The notes under the pieces: generated by a model
Database searches by the model: none
What the model saw: the letters and a program-made list of their open reading frames with translations, nothing else
What the model was told of the DNA's origin: nothing
Shown: positions 42,914 through 52,168 of the stretch, piece after piece
Position numbering within the stretch: the stretch's first letter is position 1
Layout of the letters: the number at the start of each line of letters is the position of its first letter
Source: Pacificispira sp033344895
GTDB taxonomy: Bacteria > Pseudomonadota > Alphaproteobacteria > UBA8366 > Aestuariispiraceae
Length of the DNA: 64,000 nucleotides
Assembly: GCA_965229685.1 (NCBI GenBank)
Contig: OZ245920.1
Span: 4,402,001 to 4,466,000, forward strand
Reading direction: 5' to 3'
Made by a program: the position numbers and the translations under genes

Positions 42914-43022
42914 AGGAAGGCGGAAGGCCGACGTTAAGCGACCCGGGCGGAAATCTCGTTACGGCTGCTTCCTTCCGGACCTGACCGGGTTGGCGAGGCG
43001 CCCGTCCGCCGCCGACCTTCCT
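42914..43022 (-). ncRNA. ffs: Signal recognition particle 4.5S RNA
   Basis: On the minus strand the transcript contains GGTCAGGTCCGGAAGGAAGC, the universal SRP apical loop that binds Ffh. The end sequences AGGAAGG (5') and CCTTCCT (3') pair to close the hairpin. Length of about 109 bases matches bacterial 4.5S RNA. A promoter lies directly upstream. It is two genes upstream of dnaX, near its usual alphaproteobacterial neighbour. Confidence 0.93.
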
Positions 43023-43029
43023 GCTGCGG

Positions 43030-43058
43030 TATATCGTTCATCTGGGCTTTTCTTGCAA
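43030..43058 (-). promoter_or_regulatory. Sigma-70-type promoter of the 4.5S RNA
   Basis: Minus strand TTGCAA, 17-base spacer, GATATA; the expected start about 7 bases later coincides with the 5' end of the closing stem at 43022. Confidence 0.7.
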
Positions 43059-43107
43059 GCCCGGGAATTCAGAGACGCCTGGTCCGCCCCCCGCAATCCG
43101 GCTTGAT

Positions 43108-43127
43108 GTTCCTGCGAAAGCAGGAAC
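43108..43127. repeat. 20-bp palindromic intergenic repeat
   Basis: GTTCCTGCGAAAGCAGGAAC: arms GTTCCTGC/GCAGGAAC with loop GAAA. Same family as the copies near recR. It is 3' of the ThDP decarboxylase gene and upstream of the 4.5S promoter. Confidence 0.65.
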
Positions 43128-43162
43128 CTTCATGAAACCGCGTTGTGGTGGACGGGAGTCGG

Positions 43163-44767
43163 TCAGACCGGGAGGCCCGGTATCCCGTCCTGAACCTCGA
43201 CCAGCGTCGGGCCTTTTGCCGCGAAGGCCTCTTTCAGGGCTGCGCCGATGTTCTCCGCGGCGGCCGGGCGGGAATAGGACCAGCGGAAGGCCTTGGCGAG
43301 TGCTTCGAAATCCGGCGGCTCGGGCGTGACGCCGACGGTCTGGATACCACGGTTCACCATGTCGTCGCGGATCTGGCCCAGGGCACGGTTGTTCCAGACC
43401 AGGGCGACGAGGTTCAGGCCCAGTTCCGCGGCGACCGCCATTTCCGGCGCGGTATAGAGGAAGCCGCTATCCCCCGCGACGGCCAGCACGGCGCGGTCCG
43501 GTGCGCCGATCTTGGCCCCCGTCGCGGCGGGCAGGGCATAGCCCAGCGTACCGTAGCCGGAGGGGTAGAGAAATCGTCCCCGCGGCGGCAGGGTCATTTT
43601 GGCGATGGCGGTGTAAATCACCTGTGTCATGTCGCCGACCACGATGCCGTCATCCGGCAGGGCCGCTTCGATCTGTTTGAGCACGGTGATATGGCGGGGC
43701 TCCAGGTCCGGCAGGAAACCGTAGAAATCGGCATTGCGGTAGGAATCCGCCCGTTCGGCGCCGTCCCGCTCGTCCGCCATCGGTCCTAGCGCATTCAGCA
43801 GCGCCTCCGCCGCCAATCCCGCGTCGGCCCGGATCGCAACAGCGGTTCGATAACGCTGATCGAATTCCGACGGGTCGATGTCGATACGGATCAGTTTCCC
43901 CGGCAGGGAGAACTGGTCGTTATAGGTGTCGTTGCCGGACAGTTCCGTGCCGATGGCCAGGACCACGTCGGCATCGGCGATGATCTGCTCGCCGATCGAG
44001 GACAGCATCAGGCCGCCCAGGAACAGCGGATGATTGGACGGCAGGACATCTTTGCCCGCGACGGTTCCGACCACGGGGCTGTCCAGCCGTTCCGCCAGGC
44101 GGGTGATTTCGATCGCCGCGCCCCGCGCGCCGCCGCCGACCAGGATCAACGGGCGCGCCGCTTCGGACAGCAGGGTCGCGGCCTCCTCGATATTTTCCGG
44201 GTCCGGGCCCGGTTTGACGGCAAGCCGGCGCGGCTGCCAATCGTCCCGCGTGCGCTCCGCCAGCATATCCAGCGGCAGCGACAGATGAACCGGGCGCGGA
44301 CGCGCGGATTCAAAGACGTTGAAGGTCCTTTCGACCAGCGCGGGGATTTCTTCGGGATCGCGGGGTGTCTCGGAAAAGGCGCAGAGCGGACGGGTTACCG
44401 CCGCCTGATCCGTGATCTCGTGCAGGCAGCCATAGCCCTTGCCCAGGGTGTCACGCGGATTTTCGCTGCTGACCACCAGCAACGGTACACTGTCGCTGAA
44501 GGCCTGGCCCATTGGGGTCGCGCAATTTGTTACGCCGGCGCCGGTGATCAGGAAGCAGACGCCGGGCCTGCCGGTGACCCGCGCATAGCCGTCGGCCATG
44601 AAACCGGCGCCCTGTTCGTGGCGGGGCAGGACATGGCGGATCTTGCTGCCCGCAAAACCGCGATAGAGCTCCAGATTGTGGACGCCCGGGATGCCGAAGA
44701 CCGTGTCGACGCCATAATCTTCCAGCAGGCGGACAATGGCCTCGCCGCAGGTCGGTCGGAATTTCAT
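43163..44767 (-). CDS. ThDP-dependent 2-oxo-acid decarboxylase (AruI/acetolactate synthase-like)
   Basis: The protein has 534 residues in the pyruvate-oxidase-type three-domain order. The PYR domain has VDTVFGIPGVHNLELYRG and the catalytic Glu51 in PRHEQGAGFMADGYAR. The PP domain has AGDSGFLYTAPEMAVAAELG ending in ALVWNN, the ThDP motif. The GIPGVHNLELYRG form recalls 5-guanidino-2-oxopentanoate decarboxylase of arginine catabolism, but acetolactate synthase-like enzymes are close and the substrate is uncertain. It is divergent from an FAD/GcvT oxidoreductase, with 283 bases between. Confidence 0.83.
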   Translation of the reverse strand: MKFRPTCGEAIVRLLEDYGVDTVFGIPGVHNLELYRGFAGSKIRHVLPRHEQGAGFMADGYARVTGRPGVCFLITGAGVTNCATPMGQAFSDSVPLLVVSSENPRDTLGKGYGCLHEITDQAAVTRPLCAFSETPRDPEEIPALVERTFNVFESARPRPVHLSLPLDMLAERTRDDWQPRRLAVKPGPDPENIEEAATLLSEAARPLILVGGGARGAAIEITRLAERLDSPVVGTVAGKDVLPSNHPLFLGGLMLSSIGEQIIADADVVLAIGTELSGNDTYNDQFSLPGKLIRIDIDPSEFDQRYRTAVAIRADAGLAAEALLNALGPMADERDGAERADSYRNADFYGFLPDLEPRHITVLKQIEAALPDDGIVVGDMTQVIYTAIAKMTLPPRGRFLYPSGYGTLGYALPAATGAKIGAPDRAVLAVAGDSGFLYTAPEMAVAAELGLNLVALVWNNRALGQIRDDMVNRGIQTVGVTPEPPDFEALAKAFRWSYSRPAAAENIGAALKEAFAAKGPTLVEVQDGIPGLPV

Positions 44768-44961
44768 GATGGTCTCCCCCGCGCATTCCGTTCTTGAGGG
44801 GCAGACTCTATCCGCATCGTGGGCCGGTTTCCAAGCGCCTTCCGGCGCCTGGTTTCAAGGATCGAACCGTTTCGGCGCGGCGGATGAAACCTGTTTTCCC
44901 ATTGGTAAATCCAGCTCACATGATGGTTTGAATATAGAAATTAGATCAATGGCTTAGAGAT

Positions 44962-44973
44962 GTTGACGTCAAC
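44962..44973. promoter_or_regulatory. Perfect 12-bp palindrome upstream of the FAD oxidoreductase
   Basis: GTTGACGTCAAC is self-complementary and sits about 80 bases before the oxidoreductase start in an AT-rich stretch. It contains a TTGACG that could be a -35, but no matching -10 is evident. A glycine riboswitch was looked for here and not seen. Confidence 0.4.
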
Positions 44974-45050
44974 TGTTGTCAGGCGTCGTCACAATCTCCT
45001 AGCATCCGGGCATCATAAGCCCATGGCGGGAAGTGGAGGCGAGTCGGACG

Positions 45051-47474
45051 ATGCGGGAACATGCGCGGGTAGTGGTGATCGGCGGCGGTATGATGGGCTG
45101 CGGCCTGCTTTATCATCTGGCGGAAGAGGGCTGGACCGACAGCCTGCTGATCGAAAAGGGCGAACTGACTTCCGGCTCCACCTGGCACGCGGCGGGGCAG
45201 TGCCCCAGTTTCATCGCCGATTACAACATGGCCAAGATCCATCATTACGGGAACACGCTCTATCCCAGGCTGGAGGAGATGACCGGGCAGTATGTCTCCT
45301 GGCACGGCTGTGGCGGGCTGCGGTTCGCGACCAATCAGGCGGAACTGGACTATTTCAAGAAGGTTGAAGGGGTTTCGAAGCTGATCGGATTCCGCATGCA
45401 GGTCATCGGCCCGGACGAGGCGCGGAAGATCAATCCGCATGTCGATATGACCGGGGTGCTGGCCGCCGCCTGGACCCTGGATGACGGTCATGTGGATCCC
45501 GCCGGCTGCTGCAACGCGCTGGCCAAGGGCGCGCGCGACATGGGCGCGGAGATCGAACGTCACAATCGCGTGCTGGACGTGAAGCAATTGCCGAGCGGCG
45601 AATGGCAGGTGGTAACCGAGAAGGGCACCGTGACCTGTGAGCATGTCGTCAATGCGGGCGGCTGTTATGCCCGCCTGATCAACCAGTGGGTCGGATCCGA
45701 CGTGCCGATCACGAATATGAAGCATCACTACATCGTCACCGAACCGATCCGGGAATTCCTGGAATCGGATACGGAAATGCCGGTGATGCGCGACCCCTAT
45801 CCGTCCGCCTATTACCGGCAGGAGCAGAAGTCAGGCCTGATCGGCATCTACGAGACGGAAGGAGCCGAGGAAGCCTGGGCCGATCGCGGCGGCCATCCCG
45901 AATGGGAAAGCGAGAACGAACTGTTCACCGACGAGCTGGACCGCATCAGCCCATGGATCGAACGGACCCTGGAGCGGATGGGCATCTGGGCCGAAAGCGG
46001 CATCAAGCGCGTCGTCCATGGCGCCATTCCGCATACGCCGGATGCCAATCCACTGTTGGGGCCGACCGGTGGATTGCGCAATTTCTGGCAATGCTGCGGC
46101 TCTTCCATCGGGATCGCCCAGGGCGCCGGTTGCGGCAAGTATCTGGCGCAGTGGATCGTCCATGGCGAGAGCGAGATCAACATGGCGGGGCTCGACCCGC
46201 GCCGCTTCGGACGGTGGGCCGATGCAGATTATGTCCGTGCCCGGTCGATCGAGGATTACGAGCATATGTACATCCTGCACCTGCCCGGCGAGGAACGTCC
46301 GGCGGGACGGGGCAAACGGAAGTCGTCGCTTTACGACACGCTGAAACGGGCTGGCGGCCTCTACACCACCGCCTCCGGCTGGGAGCGGGTGAAATACTAT
46401 TCCGCCGACGGCACGGAGGAAGAGGCCGGGTTCCGCCACAACAACGCCTTTGACGCGGTTGCGGCCGAGTGCCGGCTGGTTTCGGAAGGCGTGGCGCTGG
46501 CCGATCTGTCGTCCTTTGCGAAGTTCGATGTCACCGGCCGGGACGCGGGCGCAATGCTGGACCGCGTCTTCGCCAACCGCATGCCGCGCAAGACCGGGGG
46601 GATCGCGCTGGCCCATATACTGAACGACGATGGCGTGATCGAGGGCGAGGCGACGGTGACGCGGCTGGCCGACGATCGCTACTATGTTCTGTCCGCCGCC
46701 GCCGCGGAGGTGCGCGATATGGACTGGCTGACCCAGCATGTCGCGCCGGGCGAGGATGTGAGCGTCACCAACATTTCGGATGATTACGGCAATCTGGTCA
46801 TTGCGGGGCCGAAATCGCGCGACGTGCTGGCGCGGGTCACCGACGCGGATTTGTCGAATGCCGGGTTCCGCTGGCTGACCGCGCAGGAGATCGAGATTGC
46901 CGGTGTTCCGGTCCGGGCCCTGCGGGTCAACTATATCGGAGAGTTGGGCTGGGAACTGCACTGCCCGATGGCGGGCATGCCGGCGGTATACGAGGCCCTG
47001 ATGGCAGCGGGCCAGGCTGACGGGATCGGTCATTTCGGCACTTATGCGGTCAACGCCATGCGCATGGAGAAGGGTTACAAGGGCTGGGGATCCGAACTGA
47101 CCAACGAGATCACCCCGGTCGAGGCGGATATCGAACGCTTCGTGAAGCTGGACAAGGATTTCATCGGCAAGGCCGCGGTGCTTCAGCGCAAGCAGGACGG
47201 CGCCCAGGGTAAGATCGTCTATCTGGAACTGGAAACGGGCGACAACGATACGACCGGCGGGGAAGCGATTACCGTCGGGGAGACGGTGATCGGTCTGACC
47301 ACGTCCGGCGGATACGGTCACCGAACCGGCAAGAGCCTCGCTTTCGCCTATGTCCAGCCGGACTATGCCGCGCCTGGAACGGAAATGACCTGCTGGCTTC
47401 TGGGGGAGGCCCGCAAGGCAAAGGTTCTCGCCGATCCGGTTTATGATGCCGGAAACGAGAAACTGCGGCTTTAG
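45051..47474 (+). CDS. FAD-dependent oxidoreductase fused to GcvT-like domain (dimethylglycine/sarcosine dehydrogenase type)
   Basis: The protein has 807 residues. The N-terminal FAD domain has ARVVVIGGGMMGCGLLYHLA, and the SGSTWHAAGQ segment keeps the His used for covalent FAD in dimethylglycine and sarcosine dehydrogenases. The C-terminal half (about 440-800) is a GcvT/aminomethyltransferase-like folate domain, with NYIGELGWELHCPMAGMPAV and AVNAMRMEKGYKGWGSELTN. It should demethylate an N-methylated glycine or betaine derivative, passing the carbon to tetrahydrofolate. The start at 45051 has GGAGG upstream; a GTG at 45033 is possible. Confidence 0.88.
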   Translation: MREHARVVVIGGGMMGCGLLYHLAEEGWTDSLLIEKGELTSGSTWHAAGQCPSFIADYNMAKIHHYGNTLYPRLEEMTGQYVSWHGCGGLRFATNQAELDYFKKVEGVSKLIGFRMQVIGPDEARKINPHVDMTGVLAAAWTLDDGHVDPAGCCNALAKGARDMGAEIERHNRVLDVKQLPSGEWQVVTEKGTVTCEHVVNAGGCYARLINQWVGSDVPITNMKHHYIVTEPIREFLESDTEMPVMRDPYPSAYYRQEQKSGLIGIYETEGAEEAWADRGGHPEWESENELFTDELDRISPWIERTLERMGIWAESGIKRVVHGAIPHTPDANPLLGPTGGLRNFWQCCGSSIGIAQGAGCGKYLAQWIVHGESEINMAGLDPRRFGRWADADYVRARSIEDYEHMYILHLPGEERPAGRGKRKSSLYDTLKRAGGLYTTASGWERVKYYSADGTEEEAGFRHNNAFDAVAAECRLVSEGVALADLSSFAKFDVTGRDAGAMLDRVFANRMPRKTGGIALAHILNDDGVIEGEATVTRLADDRYYVLSAAAAEVRDMDWLTQHVAPGEDVSVTNISDDYGNLVIAGPKSRDVLARVTDADLSNAGFRWLTAQEIEIAGVPVRALRVNYIGELGWELHCPMAGMPAVYEALMAAGQADGIGHFGTYAVNAMRMEKGYKGWGSELTNEITPVEADIERFVKLDKDFIGKAAVLQRKQDGAQGKIVYLELETGDNDTTGGEAITVGETVIGLTTSGGYGHRTGKSLAFAYVQPDYAAPGTEMTCWLLGEARKAKVLADPVYDAGNEKLRL

Positions 47475-47480
47475 AAGAGG

Positions 47481-50400
47481 TCAGGGCGCCGCCGAACGGT
47501 CTTCGATGGCGCCTTTCGCGGCCAGAACAGTTTTCTTCAGAACCCGGCCCAGATCGGTCAAGTCTTTCGCAATCCGTTCCGGGTCGGCGGCGGGGTCCTT
47601 TGCCCGCACCTCCAGATCGGCGCAGGCGCCGGCCAGTCGCGCGAATCCCATATTGGCTGACATTCCTTTGAGGGAGTGAACCGCCTGCGCCGGAAACTCG
47701 GCCCCGTTGCCCCCTTGGGACGCATCGATCTCGGCCATGATCTCGCGCGATTTCCGGGCAAACATGGTCAGGAGTGCGTCCGAACCTGCCATGACTTCGT
47801 TGAATCGCGGCAGGTCGACCAGGGGCAGTTCCGCATCCGCCACAGGTTCCGGAACCGGCTTTGCGACCGGCTTCGGGTCAGGCACATCAACGGTAACCCG
47901 GGCCGTATCGATCGTGCTATCCGCCTTGTCCAGATTGCGCAGGATTTTCGACAGGGCTTTCATGTTGAAGGGCTTGGGGCAGTAATGGTTCATACCCGCA
48001 TCGAGGCAGGTCTGAATGTTGGAACTGGCGATGTCGGCGGTTAGGGCGATGATCGGGACGGCGCGCCGGACCGGGTCTTCCAGCTGGCGTATCGCAGCCG
48101 TCGCGGCCAGCCCGTCCATGACCGGCATGTGAACATCCATCAGCACGGCGTCGAATTGATCCTTCTCGACCTGCTCGACAGCCACCGCCCCGTTTTCGGC
48201 GGTCGCGACGCGATGGCCGGCATTTTCCAGCATCATCTGTGCCATGATGCGGTTGACCTCGATGTCCTCGACGACCAGCAGAGACATGGGCGGAACGTCC
48301 AGCTCTTCCTCGTCTTCGGCCTCCTGTTCCGGGTCCTGCGGCTCGGCCTTGAGCAGCGTGATCTCGAACCAGAATTCACTGCCGATCCCCTCCTTGCTCC
48401 ACAGGCCGATTTCGCCCCCCATCGCCTTGACCAGTTGCTTGTTGATCGCGAGACCGAGGCCGCTGCCGCCGTATTGCCGCGTCGTCGACAGATCGGCCTG
48501 GGAAAAGGCGTCGAAGATTCCGGCTTGTTTATCCGCAGGGATGCCGATTCCGTCATCGACGATCGAGAAGCGCAGGCGCATCTCGCGATCATCTTCGCTC
48601 TTGCGGGCGATCCGGACCTCGGTCGTGCCGTTGTCGGTGAACTTCACGGAATTCGACAGGAAGTTCATCAGGACCTGACGCACGCGCACCGGGTCCCCGG
48701 TGACCCAGCGATGCAGGTTGTCCGGAACCTCGAGCCTCAGGGTGTTGTTCCTTTCATCGGCGGGAAGCGCCATGATGGACACCAGTTCATCGATCACCTG
48801 ACGCAGGTCGAAGGCGATGCGCTCCAGCGACATCTGACCGGCCTCGATCTTTGACAGGTCGAGAATGTCGCCGATCAGAGAGAGGAGATGACGGCCCGAA
48901 CTCATGATCGTCTCGACATGGGTCCGGGTTCGTTTCGGGTCCTCGTGCAGAGGCGGGCCCTTCAGGAGGAGATCCGCATATCCGAGGATTGCATTCAGGG
49001 GCGAGCGCAACTCATGGCTCATATGGGCCAGAAATTCCGACTTGGCCCGGCTCGCAAGCTTGGCCTGGCGCATCGCCTCCTCGGCTTCCCGCTTGGTCGA
49101 TTCCAGCAGTTGGGTGCGCTCTTCGACCAGACGCGCGATCTGTGCCTCGGTGCGTGTCAGCGACAGCAGGTAGAAGGCCAGTATTCCGCTCAGAATGCTG
49201 CCGAAAACCAGGACCGCCCAGGGCTCCCAATGCCAGATCAGATTGAAGGATCCGGCGTTCGGCTCCGCAACGATGGTCCAGCGCCGCGCCCCGAAGGATA
49301 GCTCCCCGGTCGCGCCGCCGCCTGATTCAGCAACCCGATCCGCGGTGCGACGGATCTGGTTCGGCGCAAGCCCGGTGCTGGAGTAGATCTGTGCGCGATC
49401 ATCGGACGCTCCCGCATCCACGACATGGATCGCGACGTCGTCAGGAATGGCGGATCGCCGGTGGACGGTCTTCAGGAGGTCGTCCAGACGATAGACCCCC
49501 AGGGCAAACCCCAATACCTGATCGAGATCGCCTCCGTAGGCGGGCAGCATCACCAGGACGCCAAGCCTGGTTCCGCCGTCCTGCACCAGCTGAATCGGTT
49601 CGGTCATGGCGGCATCGCCATAGGCGATGGCCGCCTGCAAGGCATCGTACCGTTCGGGGCTGGATGCCAGGTCGAACCCGACGACCGCCTCGTTACCGCG
49701 CAGCGGTACCACGTACCGAACGGGATAATAGGTCGGGCGCTCTGCGGCGGATACCAGCGCCCCCTCACGTCTCTCCCGGATGTCGAAATCCGGCCGTTCC
49801 GCGCTTCGCACTTCGGCGGTGAAAGCCGTCCTGTCCGCGCTGCTGACCGAGGGAAGCCATTCCAGAGCCAGAAGCGTGTCATTGCGCGACAGCCAGGGCG
49901 TGACCATCGCGTCGAAAGTCTCGCTGGACATGTCGTCCTGGTTCTCGAAGAGCGATTTGATGGCGAAAAGCGGGTCGACCGAATCCTCCAGGGTGAGTCG
50001 AAGGTTGGATTCGAATGACAACACGAACCGCTCAAATTCAAGCTGCGTCGTGCGATTCAGTTGATCATGGGTGACCGTTGCCGCGGCGATCGATAAGGCC
50101 AGACCGAAGGCACCGGCGGTGATCGCGAAGGCAATGCGCAACCGCGTCAGCCTGCGGGAGACAATGTCGCCGGCCTCGGCTCCCTGACGCGCCATCAGGG
50201 ATTCGATCGCGCCCGCCAGGATCAGGCCGCCGCAGCCCACGACGCTGAAATAGCCGTAGAATCTGACCAGGTTGTCCTGCTGGTCGCCCTGCAGAAAGAA
50301 ACTGGCGCCGACGGTCAGGAACGCGATGGCGACGGTCGAGACGCACAAGTTCACGATGGCGGCGCCCAGAACACCAAACCGCAGCGCCCCCCACAGGGCG

Positions 50401-51053
50401 AAGGGAACCGACACGAAGATGAACAGGAATTCCTGCCGCGCGAGGATGTCGGTGCTGTGGACCAGACCGGACAGGGCGATGGCGCCGAGGGCGAGCAGCA
50501 TCAGCTCCGCGTGCCAATGGAGCGGTTTCCCCTTCCAGGGTTGCTTCGCAATCTGCAGCAAGGGGGGCGCAAACAGCAGGACGCCCATCAGATCGCCGAC
50601 CCACCACCCCCACCAGACGTCCCGGAATCCCGACCAGTCGCCACTCAGGGTCAGGCTGATGGTAGCCGCACCGTTCAACGAACTGACAAGCGGGCTGGCC
50701 GCAACCCCGAACACCAGGAACAGGGCAAGGGATTTCAGGGAATTCAGGTGTCGGCCGGCTGAGAACTCTCTGATGAGATACGCACCGGTCGCGCCGCACA
50801 GCGTGTTGCCGATGCTGATCAGGATGACCGTTTCCAGTGGAACGCCGGTGGTCAGATTCACCGCGAACGCGCCCATAGCGACGCCGGGCCAGACCCGCAT
50901 GCCCCAGCACAGCAACGCCGCGAGGGCGATGCCGGTAGGCGGCCAGATCAGGGTGACCGTGCTTTCGAAATAGGGAAATTTCAGACCGATATAGCCAGCG
51001 GCGAAATAGGCCGCTGCAAGGATAAGAATCCGTTCGTAGTCGCGATTCTTCAT
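47481..51053 (-). CDS. Hybrid sensor histidine kinase (MASE1-CHASE-HisKA-HATPase-REC-Hpt)
   Basis: The protein has 1190 residues. About eight N-terminal membrane spans form a MASE1 sensor (YIGLKFPYFESTVTLIWPPT, GVPLETVILISIGNTLCGAT). A CHASE-like periplasmic domain (about 330-600) is bracketed by spans. HisKA carries the phospho-His at about residue 680 in AHMSHELRSPLNAILGY; HATPase has DDGIGIPADK and GGSGLGLAI. The receiver has its Asp near 970 (VLMDVHMPVMDG), and the Hpt has the His in AVHSLKGMSANMG near 1125. It is therefore a complete phosphorelay in one chain; the output regulator is not adjacent. The start is 51053 (AGG upstream); an ATG at 51110 is possible. Confidence 0.93.
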   Translation of the reverse strand: MKNRDYERILILAAAYFAAGYIGLKFPYFESTVTLIWPPTGIALAALLCWGMRVWPGVAMGAFAVNLTTGVPLETVILISIGNTLCGATGAYLIREFSAGRHLNSLKSLALFLVFGVAASPLVSSLNGAATISLTLSGDWSGFRDVWWGWWVGDLMGVLLFAPPLLQIAKQPWKGKPLHWHAELMLLALGAIALSGLVHSTDILARQEFLFIFVSVPFALWGALRFGVLGAAIVNLCVSTVAIAFLTVGASFFLQGDQQDNLVRFYGYFSVVGCGGLILAGAIESLMARQGAEAGDIVSRRLTRLRIAFAITAGAFGLALSIAAATVTHDQLNRTTQLEFERFVLSFESNLRLTLEDSVDPLFAIKSLFENQDDMSSETFDAMVTPWLSRNDTLLALEWLPSVSSADRTAFTAEVRSAERPDFDIRERREGALVSAAERPTYYPVRYVVPLRGNEAVVGFDLASSPERYDALQAAIAYGDAAMTEPIQLVQDGGTRLGVLVMLPAYGGDLDQVLGFALGVYRLDDLLKTVHRRSAIPDDVAIHVVDAGASDDRAQIYSSTGLAPNQIRRTADRVAESGGGATGELSFGARRWTIVAEPNAGSFNLIWHWEPWAVLVFGSILSGILAFYLLSLTRTEAQIARLVEERTQLLESTKREAEEAMRQAKLASRAKSEFLAHMSHELRSPLNAILGYADLLLKGPPLHEDPKRTRTHVETIMSSGRHLLSLIGDILDLSKIEAGQMSLERIAFDLRQVIDELVSIMALPADERNNTLRLEVPDNLHRWVTGDPVRVRQVLMNFLSNSVKFTDNGTTEVRIARKSEDDREMRLRFSIVDDGIGIPADKQAGIFDAFSQADLSTTRQYGGSGLGLAINKQLVKAMGGEIGLWSKEGIGSEFWFEITLLKAEPQDPEQEAEDEEELDVPPMSLLVVEDIEVNRIMAQMMLENAGHRVATAENGAVAVEQVEKDQFDAVLMDVHMPVMDGLAATAAIRQLEDPVRRAVPIIALTADIASSNIQTCLDAGMNHYCPKPFNMKALSKILRNLDKADSTIDTARVTVDVPDPKPVAKPVPEPVADAELPLVDLPRFNEVMAGSDALLTMFARKSREIMAEIDASQGGNGAEFPAQAVHSLKGMSANMGFARLAGACADLEVRAKDPAADPERIAKDLTDLGRVLKKTVLAAKGAIEDRSAAP

Positions 51054-51194
51054 AATGCCTGTCGATCGGCCCCCGCTGCCCGATACTGCATGTAGCAGGA
51101 AACCGCTCATCCCTCCACAGATCATATCCCTGTGGAAAGACTAACCGCCGCTGTTTAGGGAATGGTTAATGCCGTGGAGGTCGCGGCGACCCGC

Positions 51195-52076
51195 TCACGC
51201 GCGGCCCGCGGCGGGACTGGCGTTTGCGCCTGAACCTTCGCGCAGGAAGCTGACAATCAATCTGGCGATTTCTTCCGGCCGGTCCTCCATGGCGAAGTGG
51301 CCGCAATCAGGGATGATGTGGAGGGCGGATCCCGGGATGGCGGCATGCAGCTTTTCCGCCCAATTGGTTGTTTGCCAGGCATCCTCCGCCCCCCACAGGA
51401 TCTGGACCGGACGGTCGCCCAACCGGTGCAGCTCGGGCGTCAGTTCGTCGGTGTAGCGAGGGTCGTAATGGCCGACCTGGTGGGCGAACAGGCTGGCCTG
51501 GCCGATGATGCCGGAAATGATGTCGACATAGGCGTCCAGCGGCCCGTCGCTCAGCTTCTTTCTGTCGACGACAGTGCTCAGCAGCCAGTCGCGGAAATGG
51601 GCGCGGTGGTCGATGTCGGGGCTCCGGATCAAGGCCTCGAGACCGTCGCGCATCTGTTGCCGGGTTCGCTCCGACGGCCAGGAATCGAAGCTGACGGAAT
51701 CGATCAGGGTCAGGGTGCGAACCATGTCGGGATTTTCCAGCGTGAATCGCTGCGCCACCGCGCCGCCGATGTCATGGGCGACGATATGGGCGTGGTCCAG
51801 ACCCCAATGGCCCATCAGGCCCCTCAGAATGGGAACCTGCCCGGCAACGGAGGTGTCCACGGCAGGGGACCAGGGGCGCTCCGACAGGCCGAAGCCGAGT
51901 AGATCGAACAGATGAACGGCGTATCCGGCGGCGTTCAGGACCGGCACGACCTCCCGCCAGATCAGGGACGAAGACGGCGTGCCGTGGATCAGAATGACCG
52001 GGTCCCCCTCGCCATAGGTGGCACAGGCAATGCGGCATTCGTCGATCAGGACATTCTGGTGAGCAAGCGAGTACAT
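51195..52076 (-). CDS. Alpha/beta hydrolase, epoxide hydrolase/dehalogenase-like
   Basis: This 293-residue protein has the oxyanion region VILIHGTPSSSLIWREVVPV, the nucleophile elbow VAHDIGGAVAQRF (Asp in place of Ser, as in epoxide hydrolases and haloalkane dehalogenases), WGAEDAW for the acid and CGHFAMEDRPEEIARLI for the His. Hydrolysis of an epoxide, halide or ester remains open. AAGGAGG lies 5 bases before the ATG at 52076. It is divergent from a LysR gene. Confidence 0.85.
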   Translation of the reverse strand: MYSLAHQNVLIDECRIACATYGEGDPVILIHGTPSSSLIWREVVPVLNAAGYAVHLFDLLGFGLSERPWSPAVDTSVAGQVPILRGLMGHWGLDHAHIVAHDIGGAVAQRFTLENPDMVRTLTLIDSVSFDSWPSERTRQQMRDGLEALIRSPDIDHRAHFRDWLLSTVVDRKKLSDGPLDAYVDIISGIIGQASLFAHQVGHYDPRYTDELTPELHRLGDRPVQILWGAEDAWQTTNWAEKLHAAIPGSALHIIPDCGHFAMEDRPEEIARLIVSFLREGSGANASPAAGRA

Positions 52077-52138
52077 GGCGACCTCCTTGAGTGGAACGTC
52101 CCATACGTAACTCGAAAACATCTCATGACAGAAACGAT

Positions 52139-52157
52139 ATGAATGAATAGACTTCAT
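52139..52157. promoter_or_regulatory. Inverted repeat between hydrolase and lysR, probable LysR site
   Basis: ATGAA-N9-TTCAT, 19 bp, in the 92-base divergent intergenic space, 12 bases before the lysR start. Confidence 0.5.
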
Positions 52158-52168
52158 CGATTTTTGGC

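Noticed and set aside
44768..45050. Possible glycine or other riboswitch before the FAD/GcvT gene
   Set aside because: No conserved aptamer core or expression-platform hairpin seen; only an AT-rich stretch and a short palindrome.
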